Positions 46,197-48,029 of a DNA stretch of 48,029 nucleotides are shown piece by piece (within the stretch, counting starts at the first letter, position 1; each line of letters opens with the position of its first letter). The DNA is from Streptomyces panaciradicis (GTDB lineage: Bacteria; Actinomycetota; Actinomycetes; Streptomycetales; Streptomycetaceae). The stretch is taken from NCBI RefSeq assembly GCF_023516615.1, contig NZ_JAMGBF010000118.1, positions 1 to 48,029 of the forward strand, read 5' to 3'. Below the pieces are notes generated by a model. That model saw nothing but the letters and a program-made list of their open reading frames with translations. It made no database searches and was not told the origin of the DNA. The position numbers and the translations under genes are program-made.

Positions 46197-47354
46197 ATGA
46201 CCGCCGTTTCCCTGGGCGTCCCCGAGGTGCCGGCCCGGCCGATCGCCGAGCGCCGCGTGTCGCGGCAGATCCACGTGGGCCCGGTGGCGGTCGGCGGCGG
46301 GGCGCCGGTGTCGGTGCAGTCGATGACGACGACCCGTACGTCCGACATCGGCGCCACCCTGCAGCAGATCGCCGAACTCACCGCGTCCGGCTGCCAGATC
46401 GTCCGCGTCGCCTGCCCCACGCAGGACGACGCGGACGCGCTGGCCACCATCGCCCGCAAGTCCCAGATCCCGGTGATCGCCGACATCCACTTCCAGCCGA
46501 AGTACGTGTTCGCGGCCATCGAGGCCGGCTGCGCGGCCGTACGCGTGAACCCGGGCAACATCAAGAAGTTCGACGACCAGGTCAAGGAGATCGCCAAGGC
46601 CGCCAGGGACCACGGCACGCCCATCCGGATCGGGGTCAACGCCGGGTCGCTGGACAAGCGGCTGCTGCAGAAGTACGGCCGGGCGACTCCCGAGGCGCTG
46701 GTGGAGTCGGCCCTGTGGGAGGCGTCCCTCTTCGAGGAGCACGACTTCCGGGACATCAAGATCTCCGTCAAGCACAACGACCCCGTCGTCATGGTCAACG
46801 CCTACCGGCTGCTGGCCGAGCGGTGCGACTACCCACTGCACCTCGGGGTGACCGAGGCCGGTCCCGCCTTCCAGGGCACGATCAAGTCGGCCGTCGCCTT
46901 CGGAGCACTGCTCTCGGAGGGCATCGGCGACACGATCAGGGTCTCGCTGAGCGCGCCGCCCGCCGAGGAGGTCAAGGTCGGCATCCAGATCCTGGAGTCC
47001 CTCGGGCTCCGGCAGCGGCGCCTGGAGATCGTCTCCTGCCCCTCGTGCGGCCGGGCACAGGTCGACGTCTACAAGCTCGCCGACGAAGTCACGGCCGGCC
47101 TGGAGGGGATGGAGGTCCCGTTGCGGGTAGCCGTGATGGGCTGTGTGGTCAACGGCCCCGGTGAGGCACGGGAGGCGGACCTGGGGGTCGCCTCCGGCAA
47201 CGGCAAGGGCCAGATCTTCGTCAAGGGCGAGGTCATCAAGACCGTCCCCGAGTCGAAGATCGTGGAGACCCTCATCGAGGAAGCGATGAAGATCGCCGAA
47301 CAGATGGAACAGGACGGCGTCGCCTCGGGGGAGCCGGCCGTCACCGTGAGCTGA
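46197..47354 (+). CDS. ispG: 4-Hydroxy-3-methylbut-2-enyl diphosphate synthase
   Basis: A 385-residue MEP-pathway enzyme (GcpE) that reduces MEcPP to HMBPP. The TIM-barrel part has SVQSMTTTRTSDI, ADIHFQPKYVF and RVNPGNIK. The [4Fe-4S] ligands are the two Cys of SCPSCGRAQVD, the Cys of MGCVVNGPGEA and its Glu. ATG follows GGGAGTGAGG. Its presence inside the hopanoid operon, next to dxs, links precursor supply to hopanoid demand. Streptomyces often have another ispG elsewhere, so this may be a dedicated copy; that cannot be judged from this window. Confidence 0.96.
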   Translation: MTAVSLGVPEVPARPIAERRVSRQIHVGPVAVGGGAPVSVQSMTTTRTSDIGATLQQIAELTASGCQIVRVACPTQDDADALATIARKSQIPVIADIHFQPKYVFAAIEAGCAAVRVNPGNIKKFDDQVKEIAKAARDHGTPIRIGVNAGSLDKRLLQKYGRATPEALVESALWEASLFEEHDFRDIKISVKHNDPVVMVNAYRLLAERCDYPLHLGVTEAGPAFQGTIKSAVAFGALLSEGIGDTIRVSLSAPPAEEVKVGIQILESLGLRQRRLEIVSCPSCGRAQVDVYKLADEVTAGLEGMEVPLRVAVMGCVVNGPGEAREADLGVASGNGKGQIFVKGEVIKTVPESKIVETLIEEAMKIAEQMEQDGVASGEPAVTVS

Positions 47355-47381
47355 ACAGCACGGACCGAAGGGGGCCCGAGC

Positions 47382-48029
47382 GTGACCATTCTGGAGAACA
47401 TCCGGGGACCACGCGACCTTAAGGCGCTGTCCGAGGCGGAACTTCGCGAACTGTCAGAGGAGATCCGGGAGTTCCTGGTGCACGCGGTCGCCAGGACCGG
47501 CGGACACCTCGGGCCCAACCTGGGCGTGGTGGAACTGTCCGTCGCGCTCCACCGGGTCTTCGAGTCACCGGTGGACCGCATCGTCTGGGACACCGGCCAC
47601 CAGAGCTACGTCCACAAGATCCTCACGGGCCGCAAGGACTTCTCCAAGCTGCGCGGCAAGGGCGGCCTGTCCGGCTACCCCTCGCGCGAGGAGTCCGAGC
47701 ACGACATCGTCGAGAACAGCCACGCCTCCACGGCGCTCGGCTGGGCCGACGGCCTCGCCAAGGCCCGCCAGGTGCAGGGGGAGAAGGGGCACGTCGTCGC
47801 GGTGATCGGCGACGGCGCGCTGACCGGCGGCATGGCCTGGGAGGCGCTGAACAACATCGCGGCCGCCAAGGACCGGCCGCTGATCATCGTCGTCAACGAC
47901 AACGAGCGGTCGTACGCCCCGACCATCGGCGGGCTCGCGAACCACCTCGCCACCCTGCGCACCACCGACTCCTACGAGAAGGTCCTCGCCTGGGGCAAGG
48001 AGGTGCTGCTGCGCACACCCGTCGTCGGC
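47382..48029 (+). CDS. dxs: 1-Deoxy-D-xylulose-5-phosphate synthase, N-terminal part
   Basis: The first 216 codons lie within the window; the gene runs off the right edge. It starts at GTG behind GAAGGGGG (VTILENIRGPRDL). The ThDP-binding region is complete: GGHLGPNLGVVELS, WDTGHQSYVHKIL, NSHASTALGWADGLA and VIGDGALTGGMAWEALNN (the GDG motif), then NDNERSYAPTIGG. It makes DXP from pyruvate and glyceraldehyde-3-phosphate, the first MEP-pathway step. It is 27 bp after ispG and probably in the same transcript. S. coelicolor is known to have a second dxs elsewhere; this would be the hopanoid-linked copy. Confidence 0.96.
   Translation, partial: MTILENIRGPRDLKALSEAELRELSEEIREFLVHAVARTGGHLGPNLGVVELSVALHRVFESPVDRIVWDTGHQSYVHKILTGRKDFSKLRGKGGLSGYPSREESEHDIVENSHASTALGWADGLAKARQVQGEKGHVVAVIGDGALTGGMAWEALNNIAAAKDRPLIIVVNDNERSYAPTIGGLANHLATLRTTDSYEKVLAWGKEVLLRTPVVG

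Noticed and set aside
1..48029. CRISPR arrays, tRNA or rRNA genes, insertion sequences, prophage genes
   Set aside because: I found no regular spaced repeats, no cloverleaf or rRNA-like sequence and no transposase, integrase or phage protein in any frame.

Overview
The window reads as chromosomal DNA of a Streptomyces, or a very close actinomycete. GC is very high, third codon positions are almost all G or C, GTG/TTG starts are common and genes abut with ATGA, GTGA or TGATG overlaps. Several loci match, from memory, the S. coelicolor region that runs from idi and zitB into the hopanoid cluster around shc (SCO6764). There are 44 supported protein genes, two cut by the window edges. I found no rRNA, tRNA, CRISPR array, phage or insertion-sequence transposase.

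Layout. 1-1653: end of an Asp-box repeat protein, a small basic 'plasmid stabilisation'-type protein, endonuclease V and a 50-residue membrane protein. 1676-8802: a reverse-strand saccharopine-dehydrogenase-like reductase, then a forward lipid-oxidation operon (alpha-methylacyl-CoA racemase, LCAD/IVD-type acyl-CoA dehydrogenase, thiolase, FadB-type bifunctional enzyme) closed by a textbook terminator. 8946-19710: single genes and divergent pairs, including a benzoylformate-decarboxylase-like ThDP enzyme, a secreted DUF1906 protein, a MerR regulator, a PfkB kinase, secreted M1 and S15 peptidases, a D-amino-acid-oxidase-like flavoenzyme and an unknown 340-residue protein. 19749-27282: ABC-F ATPase, Tex, an LPFR small protein, a GlxA/AraC regulator carrying an inserted repeat and a TTA codon, a DJ-1 protein, an enoyl-CoA hydratase and an RsbW-like kinase. 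27286-30177 (reverse strand): idi, the zinc exporter zitB with a Zur-like box, and galE.

30457-37477 is a tightly packed forward cluster: a 595-residue CDP-alcohol phosphotransferase, a sugar/alcohol-phosphate nucleotidyltransferase, a protein of the sn-glycerol-1-phosphate dehydrogenase (EgsA/AraM) family, a second CDP-alcohol phosphotransferase, a family 2 glycosyltransferase and a two-gene ABC-2 exporter. Together they look able to make, activate, transfer and export a phospho-alcohol-containing glycopolymer or glycolipid. A PhoP-type direct repeat (PHO box) lies in its promoter region. This is my best candidate for an undescribed system.

37865-48029 is the hopanoid operon: hpnC, hpnD, a 45-residue coupled ORF, hpnE, a polyprenyl diphosphate synthase, shc, hpnG, hpnH, ispG and dxs. 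Dxs, IspG and Idi supply isoprenoid units, the prenyl synthase makes FPP, HpnC/D/E make squalene, Shc cyclises it, and HpnH/HpnG add and process the adenosyl-derived side chain. A 21-residue leader ORF overlaps the hpnC start.
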